Positions 52,877-61,822 of a stretch of 64,000 bases of DNA are shown here, piece by piece. Position numbers and translations under genes: made by a program. The stretch's first letter is position 1. Every line of letters starts with the position of its first letter. The stretch lies in contig CAWFCG010000001.1 of the NCBI GenBank assembly GCA_963814315.1, positions 620,001 through 684,000 of the forward strand, in the 5' to 3' direction. Source of the stretch: JAFMJV01 sp963814315. GTDB taxonomy: Bacteria > Chloroflexota > Limnocylindria > Limnocylindrales > CSP1-4. A model generated the notes under the pieces. It saw only the letters and a list, made by a program, of their open reading frames with translations, did no database searches and was not told the origin of the DNA.

Positions 52877-52954
52877 CTCCCGAGAGTCGGAGATCGAATC
52901 TGCTGGTCGAGGACGTGGATGGCCTGCGTCGCCAGCGAACAAGGAGGGTTGAAC

Positions 52955-53938
52955 ATGCGAACCGCTATCCGCTCCATCACCGTCGCCGCAGCCGCCTGTC
53001 TCGTCCTGAGCGCCACGGCTGTCGTGGCACAGGACGGTATGACCTTCGAGAAGAAGGATCCGTTGAAGGTCGGCTACTCCGTCTACGACATGCAGCAGCC
53101 GTATTGGCAGGAGTACGCACGAGGCGTGCAGGAGGCCGCTGAGGCCGCTGGTGCCGAGTTCGTGCTCAGCGATCAGAAGAGCAGCCAGGAGACACAGGTC
53201 AGCGGCAGCCTCGACCTGATCAACCAGGGCATCAGCGCCCTGGTGGTCTCCCCGGTGCAGCCGGCCGCCCTTCCGGCGTCCATCGACGCCGCCCATGAAG
53301 CCAAGATCCCCGTGATCATCGGTGACGTCGGAGCCGAGGGCGACTATGACGCTTTCGTCCTCTCGGACAACTACGAGGGTGGTGTCCTGGCAGCGAAATA
53401 CATGGTCGAGCAGCTAGCCGACGTCGAAGGCCAGAAGGAGGTCCTGTCGATCCTGCTGCATCCCGGTTCAGCGGTGGGCGAGGTCCGCGCCGCTGGTTTC
53501 CGAGACGAGATGGCCGACCACGATGACTTCACCGTCGTGGCTGAGCTCAACGGCAACGACACCGTCGAAGGCGGCTTCGAGGTCACTCGCGACACGCTGG
53601 TGACGAACCCCGAGCTGGCCGGCATCTATGCCACCAACGACCCTGAGGCGATCGGTGCTAATCAGGCCCTGAAGCAGGCCGGCATGAGCGGCGTCGATGA
53701 CGTCCTCCTCGTCGGCTTCAACGGCGATACCCCGGCGCTTGAGCTGATCGCCGCTGGCGAGATGGCCGCGACGGTCCGCCAGGATCCCTACGGCCAGGGC
53801 AAGGCCGCGGTCGAAGCAGCCATGACGCTGCTCGACGGCGGGGCGATCGAGTACTCCGATCCGGAGACACGTTCGATCTACTTCCCGGTCGAGGTCGTGA
53901 CCGCCAATTCGGTCGACATGTACATGCCTGCCGAATAG
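52955..53938 (+). CDS. Periplasmic-binding-protein (ribose/galactose type) for sugar ABC importer
   Basis: 327 residues. The signal peptide ends ATAVVAQDGM, without a lipobox. The mature type I binding fold shows LKVGYSVYDMQQPYWQEYAR, LSDQKSSQETQVSGSLDLIN, ALVVSPVQPAALPASIDAAH, GIYATNDPEAIGANQALKQA and LLVGFNGDTPALELI. Such proteins bind pentoses, hexoses or autoinducer-like sugars. ATG 52955 has AAGGAGG 9 bases upstream. A strong hairpin follows the gene (53950-53979), as often seen where the binding protein is made in excess over the transporter. Confidence 0.9.
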   Translation: MRTAIRSITVAAAACLVLSATAVVAQDGMTFEKKDPLKVGYSVYDMQQPYWQEYARGVQEAAEAAGAEFVLSDQKSSQETQVSGSLDLINQGISALVVSPVQPAALPASIDAAHEAKIPVIIGDVGAEGDYDAFVLSDNYEGGVLAAKYMVEQLADVEGQKEVLSILLHPGSAVGEVRAAGFRDEMADHDDFTVVAELNGNDTVEGGFEVTRDTLVTNPELAGIYATNDPEAIGANQALKQAGMSGVDDVLLVGFNGDTPALELIAAGEMAATVRQDPYGQGKAAVEAAMTLLDGGAIEYSDPETRSIYFPVEVVTANSVDMYMPAE

Positions 53939-53949
53939 GCAGCGACGCT

Positions 53950-53979
53950 GCCGGCCCCGGGCAACGACCAGGGGCCGGC
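53950..53979 (+). terminator. Intra-operon hairpin (attenuator/stabiliser)
   Basis: GCCGGCCCC (53950-53958) and GGGGCCGGC (53971-53979) form a perfect 9-base stem with a 12-base loop, 12 bases after the binding-protein stop and 90 bases before the ATPase. Partial termination or 3' protection would raise binding-protein levels. Confidence 0.5.
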
Positions 53980-54069
53980 GACCGAGCCGGGTCCACCTCC
54001 TCCGCGTCCGCGCCCAGCGGGCGTCCTAGGGCCCGGCTCACTACCCACATCGAGCAGCCGGACGGATCC

Positions 54070-55585
54070 GTGGCCGAACCCATCCTCGTCGCCCAGCACA
54101 TCACCAAGCGTTTCCCTGGCGTCCTCGCGCTCGACAACGTCGATCTGGAACTGCTGGCGGGTGAAGTGCATGCGCTCGTGGGCGAGAACGGCGCCGGCAA
54201 GTCGACGCTGATCAAGGTCCTTGGCGGCCAGCACCAACCCACGGCTGGAAGCATCAGCGTCAATGGCCAGGCCGTGACGCTAGCCGACCCACTCCAGTCG
54301 CAGCGGGCCGGCATCAGCGTCATCAATCAGGAGTTCAACCTCATCCCCCAGCTGTCGATCGCCACCAACATCTTCCTGGGTCGCGAGCCGCGGCGCCTCG
54401 GAGGCCTGATCGACTGGCCGCTAGTGAACCGCCAGGCTGCGCAGATCCTCTCGGAGCTGGGCTTGGACACCAAGCCCAGCCTGCGGGTGGAGTACCTGAG
54501 CGTCGCCGACAAGCAGCTGGTGGAGGTCGCCAAAGCGCTCTCGCTGGACTTCCGCGTGATGGTCATGGACGAGCCCACGGCTGCACTCAACAGCGCCGAA
54601 GTCGATCGCCTCTTCGAGATCGTCAGCGACCTACGCGAGCGCGGCGTGGCTGTGCTCTACGTCTCACATCGCCTCTCGGAGATCTTCCGAAATCGCCGAT
54701 CGTGTCACGGTGCTCCGCGACGGGCGCCGCGTCGACACCAAGCCCATCGCTGAACTCAGCGAACGCAGCGTCATCACCATGATGCTGGGCCGTGAGCTGG
54801 AGGACCACGCGGTCCACCGGCAGGCCGCCGCCGAGACGGGACCGGCACTGGCGGTCAGGGAGCTGACGGCCAGCGGGGGACTGGGGCCGATCAGCTTCGA
54901 CGTGCACTATGGCGAGGTGCTGGGCGTTGCCGGACTGGTGGGCTCCGGCCGCTCCGAGCTCATGCGCTCGCTCTTCGGCATCGTCCGACGCAACGGCGGC
55001 ACCGTGGAGCTGGACGGACGCGAGATCGCGTTGAACGACCCAGCGGGGGCCTTGCGAGAAGGCATCTATATGCTGCCTGAGGATCGCAAGACGGAGGGCA
55101 TCTTCCCCGACCTGGATGTCGAGGAGAATCTGGTCGTGACGCGCGCCCGCGTCGGCGAGTCAGCGCTGCAGCGTAGCCTCATCGACAAGTCGGCTGAGAA
55201 GATGGTCTGGCAGCAAATCCAAGAGCTGTTCGCCGTGCGCGCCCACTCACCGAGGCAGCTCATCTCGACGCTGTCGGGGGGCAACCAGCAGAAGGTGATG
55301 CTCGGCCGTGCCCTGGTCAGCGAGGCCCGCATCCTGCTTCTCAATGAGCCGACCCGCGGTGTGGACGTGGGCACCAAGGTGGAGATCCACGAGCTCATCC
55401 GCAAGTTGGCGAAGGACGGCCACGCCGTGGTCGTCAGCTCCTCCGATGTCCCCGAGCTGGACCAGGTGAGCGATCGCTGCCTGGTGCTCAGTGCCGGGCA
55501 CCTCAGCGGTGAGCTGGAGGGCGCCAGCCTCAACGAGGACAACATCCTTGCCTGCGCTGTGGCTGATGCCACCCTGGGGGTCTGA
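54070..55585 (+). pseudogene. Sugar ABC importer ATPase (RbsA/MglA type), frameshifted in the middle
   Basis: The family is a double ATPase of about 500 residues. The first half (GTG 54070) has Walker A GENGAGKST, signature LSVADKQLVEVAKAL, Walker B VMVMDEPTAALN and VLYVSHRLSEIF. At TTCC (54685-54688) one extra C breaks the frame. Deleting it gives EIFEIADRVTVLRDGRRVDT and leads into the second half, with GLVGSGRSELMRSLFG, LPEDRKTEGIFPD and LSGGNQQKVMLGRAL. Both halves are otherwise intact and the flanking operon is complete, so a sequencing indel is likely. If real, the importer would lack a full ATPase. It lies between the binding protein and the two permeases. Confidence 0.85.
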
Positions 55586-55586
55586 G

Positions 55587-56609
55587 GTGACTGCGAGTGC
55601 ACGGGGTGCCGCCGGCACCAACGAGAGCGGTCGTGGTCTGACCCTGGCGCTGCGTTTCTTCCAGCTCTTCGAGAGCCTGGGCGTACTGGTCATGATCGTG
55701 CTGGTGGTGGCGCTGGTCACGAGCGTGGCGCCCAACTTCCTGCAGCCGGGGAACGTCCGAAGCCTGTTGATCACCGCGTCCATCATCGCCGTGCCGGCAC
55801 TGGGCATGACGCTGGCCCTCTCGATGGGCTCGCTGGACCTGTCGATCGGCTCGCAGCAGGCGCTGACCGCCTGTGTCGTCGCCATCCTGCTCGGCAGCGT
55901 CGGCATCCCCCTCGCCATCGGCGCAACGCTGTTGTTGGGTGCGGCCGTGGGACTCGCCAACGGCTTGGTCATCACACGCATGGGTGTGCCCGCGTTCGTG
56001 GCGACCTTGGGCAGCATGAGCGTGCTACGCGGCGCGGCACTGCTCATCACCGACGGGCAGTCGATCCTGCTGATGGATCAGCCCGGATTCGCGCAGCTCA
56101 ACTCCGGCCAGTTGCTGGGGGTACCTATCCCGGTGCTCATCGCGCTTGGAGTCTTTGCTGCGCTGTGGGTGGTGATGCGGCACATCCCTTTGGGCCAGCA
56201 CATCTGCGCCATCGGTGGCAATGAGAAGGCAGCTGAGGCCACCGGCCTCCAGGTCTCTCGGGTCAAGGTCCTGGTCTTCATCATCGTGGGCGTCACGGCC
56301 GCGCTGTCAGGCGTGATGTTGGCATCGCAGTTGATGATCGTGGACGGCACGCTCGGGGTCGGGCTGGAGCTGCAGGCCATCGCCGTGGTCGTGCTCGGTG
56401 GCACCAGTCTCATGGGCGGCAACGCCAACCTGCTAGGTACGCTCCTGGCCGCGGTGCTCCTCGCGGTCATCAGCAGCGCCCTCAACATCCTGAAGGTCGA
56501 GCCCTTCTACCAGTACCTTGCACTTGGGCTCCTGCTGATCATCGCGCTGGCCCTGGACACCCTGCGGCGCGAGGTCATCAAGCGGGCAGTAGCAGAGGGC
56601 CGGCTGTGA
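55587..56609 (+). CDS. Sugar ABC importer permease 1 (RbsC/MglC type)
   Basis: 340 residues, about eight to ten helices. Family marks are PALGMTLALSMGSLDLSIGS, GAAVGLANGLVITRMGVPAF VATLGS, IGGNEKAAEATGLQVSRVK and VLGGTSLMGGNANLLGTLLA. GTG 55587 starts one base after the ATPase stop. Its end overlaps the second permease as GTGA. The operon thus encodes a heterodimeric channel rather than the usual RbsC homodimer. Confidence 0.9.
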   Translation: MTASARGAAGTNESGRGLTLALRFFQLFESLGVLVMIVLVVALVTSVAPNFLQPGNVRSLLITASIIAVPALGMTLALSMGSLDLSIGSQQALTACVVAILLGSVGIPLAIGATLLLGAAVGLANGLVITRMGVPAFVATLGSMSVLRGAALLITDGQSILLMDQPGFAQLNSGQLLGVPIPVLIALGVFAALWVVMRHIPLGQHICAIGGNEKAAEATGLQVSRVKVLVFIIVGVTAALSGVMLASQLMIVDGTLGVGLELQAIAVVVLGGTSLMGGNANLLGTLLAAVLLAVISSALNILKVEPFYQYLALGLLLIIALALDTLRREVIKRAVAEGRL

Positions 56610-57610
56610 GCGCAGCAGCGCCGCCCGCCACGGGCTCCAACGCCGTGGGCACCAATCCGGCGCTGCGCTGGTTCAAACGCAGCCTGGCGCGCTACACCAT
56701 CCAGTACCTGCTGCTGGTCGCGGTCATCGTCATCTTCGCCACCAACGAGAACTCACGCCAGGTGAGCAATGTCCTGTCGGTGCTGTTGCAGGCCTCGTTC
56801 ATCGGCATTGGCGCCGCGGGCATGACCGTCGTCATCATCAACGGTGCGTTCGACCTTTCGGTCGCTGGCATGCTGGGCCTCTGTGGCGTGGTCATCGCGC
56901 TGCTGCTGCCGGATATCGGCATCGGGCCTGTCTTCGTCGTGGCGATGGTCCTGGGCGCGAGCCTCGGCGTCGTCAATGGGCTGGTCGTGACCAAGCTCAA
57001 GATCCCGGCCTTCATTGCCACCTTGGGCATGATGAACATCTACCTGGCGGCCGCGTTCATCATCACCAGCGGCCAAGTCGTAGCCGTCAGCGAGAAGGCC
57101 TTCCGCGAGCTGGGTACGGGCAAGATCCTGGGCGTGCCCATCCCCTTCATCTTCATGCTGCTGACCTATCTCGGCCTGCACCTGGTGATGTCTCGGACGA
57201 CCTACGGCCGCAACATCCGCGCGGTCGGCAGCAACGAGGTCGCTGGTAGGATCAGCGGGCTTAAGGTGGACCGCGTCAGGATCTTCGCCTTCGCCCTGCT
57301 GGGCATCTGCATCGGCATCGCCGCCATCTTGTTGACCGGCTACCTGTCGTCGGCCAACGCCATCATGGCCCAGGGCTATGAGCTGCGGGTCATCGCCGCG
57401 GCCGTGGTCGGTGGCACGAGCCTGCGCGGCGGCAGCGGCACGCTGCTGGGCACCTTCACCGGAGCCATCTTCTTCACGCTTATCAGCAATGCCCTCAACA
57501 TGTACAACGTCGAGGCGTACTGGCAGTACGTCGCGGTCGGTTTGATCATCATCATCGCGCTGGGCTTGGACGCCTTGCGCCGCCGCTACATGGGCGGCCT
57601 GTTGACCTAG
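56606..57610 (+). CDS. Sugar ABC importer permease 2 (RbsC/MglC type)
   Basis: 334 residues, paralogous to the preceding permease. It has GMTVVIINGAFDLSVAGML, ASLGVVNGLVVTKLKIPAF, AVGSNEVAGRISGLKVDRVR and VVGGTSLRGGSGTLLGTFTG. In helix 3 the usual GGIDLSVG motif is changed to NGAFDLSVAG, still with the conserved DLSV. GTG 56606 overlaps the previous stop. It is the last transport gene before the cupin isomerase. Confidence 0.9.
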   Translation: MSAAAPPATGSNAVGTNPALRWFKRSLARYTIQYLLLVAVIVIFATNENSRQVSNVLSVLLQASFIGIGAAGMTVVIINGAFDLSVAGMLGLCGVVIALLLPDIGIGPVFVVAMVLGASLGVVNGLVVTKLKIPAFIATLGMMNIYLAAAFIITSGQVVAVSEKAFRELGTGKILGVPIPFIFMLLTYLGLHLVMSRTTYGRNIRAVGSNEVAGRISGLKVDRVRIFAFALLGICIGIAAILLTGYLSSANAIMAQGYELRVIAAAVVGGTSLRGGSGTLLGTFTGAIFFTLISNALNMYNVEAYWQYVAVGLIIIIALGLDALRRRYMGGLLT

Positions 57611-57654
57611 TCGGTCGCCCACCTATCGTGGGAGGCCCCGAAAGGAGTGGGGAC

Positions 57655-58416
57655 ATGCGTGACTACATCACACGCAAGGAATATGACGCCTGGATCAACG
57701 AGTCGGCGGCGCTGGCCATCGCCTGCGGCTACCCGGTGCAGGATTCGATGCTCAACGACAGCACAGGACTCATCCTGGGCGATGACCAGTACGACGCCTT
57801 CGTCAACGGCATCTGGTCGCGCGAGCCGTACGAGGTGTTCACCATCTTCGAGTCCATGAACGAGCCGGCCATCGATGGTCTCCCCGAGGCCGCCATGGAG
57901 TACGCCGACTTCGGCGGTCTGTGCGACAAGATCATGATCGTGCACCCGGGCAAGTTCTGTTCGGCCCATTTCCACTGGCGCAAGACCGAGTACTACGAGG
58001 TCGTGCTGGGTGAGATGGACCTCTTCTACGCGCCTGAGATCATCGACTTCCCGGACCTCGGCATCGTCGGTGCGGACGTCATCGGGCGAACACCCATGTC
58101 CAAGGGCGATCCTTGGCCGGACGACATCGTGTTGGCAAAGGGGCGAGAGGAAGCGTGGCGCCAGCTGACCTCGTACCAGCGACTGCGCAAGGGTGACCCC
58201 AAGTTCCTCATGCCTCGCAAGCACCTCCACGGCTTCGGTTGTCCCGCCGATGCGCGGACGCCGCTGGTCATTCGCGAGAACTCGGGCTACAGCCACGAGC
58301 CCACCGAAGTCGGCAAGGCCGGCCTGCTGCCTGAATGGCAGAGCATCCACGACAACCACTTCCTTGCCCAGAGCGCCAACAGCGGTCGCCTGGCTAACGA
58401 CATCCGCGAAGCATGA
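57655..58416 (+). CDS. D-lyxose ketol-isomerase-like cupin
   Basis: A 253-residue protein with a central cupin: CDKIMIVHPGKFCSAHFHWR with H105 and H107, then E112 (RKTEYYEV), and H190/H192 in PRKHLHGFG as further metal ligands. The KIMIVxPGxxxxxHFHWxKxE pattern is the mark of D-lyxose/D-mannose isomerases (Mn-dependent). It would convert an imported aldose to a ketose. AAAGGAG lies 7 bases before ATG 57655. It follows the permeases by 44 bases and overlaps the DUF1349 gene (ATGA). Family members vary in substrate, so lyxose itself is not assured. Confidence 0.75.
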   Translation: MRDYITRKEYDAWINESAALAIACGYPVQDSMLNDSTGLILGDDQYDAFVNGIWSREPYEVFTIFESMNEPAIDGLPEAAMEYADFGGLCDKIMIVHPGKFCSAHFHWRKTEYYEVVLGEMDLFYAPEIIDFPDLGIVGADVIGRTPMSKGDPWPDDIVLAKGREEAWRQLTSYQRLRKGDPKFLMPRKHLHGFGCPADARTPLVIRENSGYSHEPTEVGKAGLLPEWQSIHDNHFLAQSANSGRLANDIREA

Positions 58417-59012
58417 CCGCGTCGGTGGTAGTCCCCGGGCTGCCTGCGCCACTGCGATCGATCAACGACCTGGAGGAGTGGAGCACTGGTGATTTGTCGC
58501 TGGTGTTCCACGCAGGTTCGGGGACCGACTGGTTCCGCGACCCCGCTAGTACCGCCGTGATGGACAACGCGCCCGCGCTCGTCATGCCGGTAGCTGGCAC
58601 GTGGATGCTCCAGGCGAGAGTCTCCGCCACGCACGAGGCCACCTTCGACGCGGCCGTGCTGGCAGTCCACGTGGATGCACGCACCTGGGCCAAGCTGTGC
58701 CTGGAGCTGTCCCCACAGGGCCAAGTCATGGTCGTGTCAGTGGTCACGCGGGGCGAATCGGACGACTGCAACTCGGTCGTTGTCGACGGCCCGGTTTGGC
58801 TGCGAGTCTCGCGCCTGCAGCGGGCGTTCGCCTTCCACTACTCGTTGGACGGGACCGAGTGGCACATGGTCCGCTGCTTCAGCCTGGGAGACCCAACATC
58901 GGTTGAGGTCGGCTTCCTGGCTCAGTCGCCCACCGGAGCGGGCTGCACAGCCACCTTCACCGACATCGCCTTCGAACACGAGGAGCTGGCGGACCTTCGT
59001 TCGGGCGTGTGA
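58413..59012 (+). CDS. DUF1349 concanavalin-like protein
   Basis: 199 residues. Typical DUF1349 segments are GDLSLVFHAGSGTDWFRDPA, DAAVLAVHVDARTWAKLCLE, SVVTRGESDDCNS, VWLRVSRLQRAFAFHYSLDG and the final VGFLAQSPTGAGCTATFTDIAFEH. The jelly-roll fold is carbohydrate-binding-like; relatives are sometimes called regulation of enolase protein 1. There is no signal peptide, so it is cytoplasmic. Co-translation with the isomerase suggests a role on the same sugar, perhaps as a mutarotase-like or glycoside-binding partner. Confidence 0.8.
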   Translation: MTASVVVPGLPAPLRSINDLEEWSTGDLSLVFHAGSGTDWFRDPASTAVMDNAPALVMPVAGTWMLQARVSATHEATFDAAVLAVHVDARTWAKLCLELSPQGQVMVVSVVTRGESDDCNSVVVDGPVWLRVSRLQRAFAFHYSLDGTEWHMVRCFSLGDPTSVEVGFLAQSPTGAGCTATFTDIAFEHEELADLRSGV

Positions 59013-59092
59013 GCCTCGACTCAGGCTGTGCGATGCTACGTTCCTTATCGGCGGACGCGTAGTGTGCGGGGCCAAATCGATGGAGCGCTCAC

Positions 59093-60370
59093 ATGACCCT
59101 CTCCCCTGAGGCGCTAGGGCGCTTCGAAGCCGTCGACAGCGAACTCATCCGCATCTCCAAGTCCATCCGCGTGCTGGCCAACCTGACCTGGCCTCGCGAG
59201 CTGGAGGAGCGCTTCCTGTCGAGTTGGCGAGCCGGAACGCCTCACCTGCCAGAGGTGGAGCTGCAGGCGCCCGACCATCACGAGGAGATCGAGGCGCTCG
59301 AAGCGCTCATGGCGCGCTGCGACCGCGGCCACCCCATGGGCAGCCACCTCTACAAGACCGCCTGGAGCTACCTCACTGCGGCACGCATGGTGGCATCGAT
59401 CGGAACGCCCGAGTTCACACAGCACTCGATCCGACTGTACGGCCGGCCCGACTTCATCTATGAGCGCCAAGGGCTCTCCGCAGCCAGTGCAGCCGAGCCG
59501 CTACTGGAGGTGACCGAGCAACTGCAGGAATCAGATGCCGTCATGCGTACCAAGCCTGACATCGCAGCTCCCCAGTTCGCCGAGATGTTGCGCGCTGGCC
59601 TGGCGGCGTTCTTCACCGGGGACGCGGTGGAGGTCGTGGTCGATGCGGCCATGTCCGCCAAGGCCGCGGCCGGCTCCAAGCGCGTCAAGATCCAGGCCGG
59701 TGCCCTCTTCTCTGAGCTCGATCTTGCGCAGCTGCTCAACCACGAGGCCTTCATCCACACGGCCACCAGCCTCAACGGGCAGCATCAGCCGAACCTCAAG
59801 GTGCTGGGGCTGGGCTCGCCACGCACGACGCGCACGCAGGAAGGTCTGGCCGTCTTCTCCGAGCTCATCACCTACTCGATCGACCTGGTGCGACTGCGCC
59901 GCGTCGCGCTGCGGGCACGGGCGGTCGAGGCAGGCCTTTCGGGAGCCGACTTCATCGACGTCTTCCGCATCTACCTGGAGGGCGGACAGACCGAGACCGA
60001 TGCCTACAACTCCGCTCAGCGCGTGTTCCGGGGCGGCGACGTCAACGGCGGCATCGTCTTCACCAAGGACGGCGCCTATCTGGAGGGCCTGTTGCTGGTG
60101 CAGACGTTCCTGCGCAAGGTCATCGCCGAGGGTCGACCCGAGCTGGTCCCCATCCTCTTCGCCGGACGAATGACGCTGGGTGACGCACTGGAGCTGGAAC
60201 CTCTCTTCGAGGACGGGACGCTCGAGCCGGCGCGCTATCTGCCCGACTGGATCTCGGGCCTGCGCCGCTTGAGCGCCTACCTGGCCTACTCGCTCGTAAG
60301 CGGTCGCATCCGCCTGGAACGCGTCGAGCTGCCCCGCTTCCTCGAGTTGGACGAGACGTCAATGGCCTGA
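59093..60370 (+). CDS. DUF1704 putative metallocarboxypeptidase (QEGLA-motif protein, MATCAP/KIAA0895-like)
   Basis: 425 residues. The metal site is H217-E218-x-x-x-H222 in LLNHEAFIHTATSLNG, with the second motif TRTQEGLAVFSELI (Q249, E250) 28 residues on, the pattern that defines DUF1704. Eukaryotic relatives (MATCAP) remove the C-terminal tyrosine from tubulin. Bacterial ones are annotated as flavohemoglobin-expression-modulating QEGLA proteins. The bacterial substrate is unknown. ATG 59093 begins 80 bases after DUF1349. It may be an independent unit. Confidence 0.82.
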   Translation: MTLSPEALGRFEAVDSELIRISKSIRVLANLTWPRELEERFLSSWRAGTPHLPEVELQAPDHHEEIEALEALMARCDRGHPMGSHLYKTAWSYLTAARMVASIGTPEFTQHSIRLYGRPDFIYERQGLSAASAAEPLLEVTEQLQESDAVMRTKPDIAAPQFAEMLRAGLAAFFTGDAVEVVVDAAMSAKAAAGSKRVKIQAGALFSELDLAQLLNHEAFIHTATSLNGQHQPNLKVLGLGSPRTTRTQEGLAVFSELITYSIDLVRLRRVALRARAVEAGLSGADFIDVFRIYLEGGQTETDAYNSAQRVFRGGDVNGGIVFTKDGAYLEGLLLVQTFLRKVIAEGRPELVPILFAGRMTLGDALELEPLFEDGTLEPARYLPDWISGLRRLSAYLAYSLVSGRIRLERVELPRFLELDETSMA

Positions 60371-60407
60371 GGGTCGGCCACGGCGAACACCGGCTGAACC
60401 GTGGTCG

Positions 60408-61748
60408 TCAGGCGGGCGTCTCCACCGTTGGCGTGACCCGACCGAACAACCGACTCAGCGCACCCGAGTACACCAGCATGCCCAGGGCCAGGCTGAGCGC
60501 CACACCCGCCGCATAGAACCAGAACGGATAGGGCCGGCCCATCTCCCACAGCGCACCTGACAGCACTGACGACAGGATGACCCCGACCGTCCCCACCGAC
60601 CCGTAGATGCCCTGCGCCAGCGACGCCCGGCCGTGTGGCGAACCGGCCGCGACCATGGCGAACAGTGCCGTCGCGAGGGCACCCGAGAAGGCGGCCTCTA
60701 TCGGGATCACCAGCGATGGTATGACCGGTTCCCAGGCCATCGACCACAAGAGACCGGAGCCGACCATCACCAACGAGCCGGAGATCACGAAGGGGATGGG
60801 GCCCAGTCGATCGACGTATCGCCCCACGGTGGGGGCCAGGAAGATGGAGGGCAGGCCGATGAGGATGAAGGTCACCGCCACCCACTGGATGCTGGCACCG
60901 AGGTCGATCAGATAGAGCGACCACACCACATCGATCACACCGAATGTGAGCTGCGCGCCGAACCCCAGGATGACCGCCGAGGCGAGCACGCGGTTGAAGA
61001 GCGCCGACAGCGGCGCCTGCGCGGGGGCCGTGGTCTCCTCTTCGACCAAACGAGGCTCCAGGGCCGCCGCGGGATGGATCTCCGTCCTCGCCAGGGCCGA
61101 GTCATCGTGGGTCGCGTGGTGTGCCACGTCGGCCACGTGTGGCTCCGCTGGCTGGAACCGCCACAGCACCAGCGAGGAGACGAAACCGAGGACGCCGAGG
61201 GCCACGAAGGGAAAGGCGTAGCCGCCGAAGACCGCGGAGCCGGCAGCCCCGATCGCCGGACCCAGCACGAAGCCACCCATCTGGAAGGCCGCGAAGTAGC
61301 CGAATGCCTGCCCGCGCGAGCCCTTGTCGGTCGCCTCCACCAGAGCGCCGCGAGCTGCCGGGCCGAACATCCCCGAGGCGATACCGGCCAGGAAGCGCAT
61401 CGCGAACAGCGCCGTGGCCGAGCTGAAGGCAAGCATCAGCAGCGAGGTAACACCCATGATGGCGAGCGCCAGCACCATCTGTGGTTTGCGCGAGTGCGAG
61501 TCGGCCCACCAGCCGAAGATGGGCTCGAAGATGAGCTTGCCGATAGCCCAGCCGGCCACGATGAGCCCGAGGGTCGCGACATCGATGCCCTTCTCGGTCA
61601 CGAACAGCGGCAGCACGGGAATCATCGCGCCGAAACCGAGCATGGCGATGAAGGTTGCCGCCAGGATAGGCAGCAACGGACCCCAGTGTCGGAGCCATGC
61701 TGAGATACGGGCGCGGCCGATGGCGCGGATGTCGGGCATCGTTTCCAC
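60408..61748 (-). CDS. MFS transporter (multidrug-type, 12 helices)
   Basis: 446 residues. Helix 1 is TFIAMLGFGAMIPVLPLFVTE; the loop 2-3 motif is GWWADSHSRKPQMV, and RFLAGIASGMFGPAARGAL is helix 4. A central cytoplasmic loop of about 60 residues is rich in His, Ala and Glu (VADVAHHATHDDSALARTEI). GYFAAFQMGGFVLGPAIGAA matches tetracycline/bicyclomycin-type pumps. The substrate is unknown. Starts at ATG 61748 or 61739. It converges with the DUF1704 gene. Confidence 0.85.
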   Translation of the reverse strand: METMPDIRAIGRARISAWLRHWGPLLPILAATFIAMLGFGAMIPVLPLFVTEKGIDVATLGLIVAGWAIGKLIFEPIFGWWADSHSRKPQMVLALAIMGVTSLLMLAFSSATALFAMRFLAGIASGMFGPAARGALVEATDKGSRGQAFGYFAAFQMGGFVLGPAIGAAGSAVFGGYAFPFVALGVLGFVSSLVLWRFQPAEPHVADVAHHATHDDSALARTEIHPAAALEPRLVEEETTAPAQAPLSALFNRVLASAVILGFGAQLTFGVIDVVWSLYLIDLGASIQWVAVTFILIGLPSIFLAPTVGRYVDRLGPIPFVISGSLVMVGSGLLWSMAWEPVIPSLVIPIEAAFSGALATALFAMVAAGSPHGRASLAQGIYGSVGTVGVILSSVLSGALWEMGRPYPFWFYAAGVALSLALGMLVYSGALSRLFGRVTPTVETPA

Positions 61749-61822
61749 GATACGCCGCGGACCCTGCCGTTGCCGCCTGCCGAGTTACGCGCAGGCTTGG
61801 GCCTATCAGCCCAGACCGGTGG

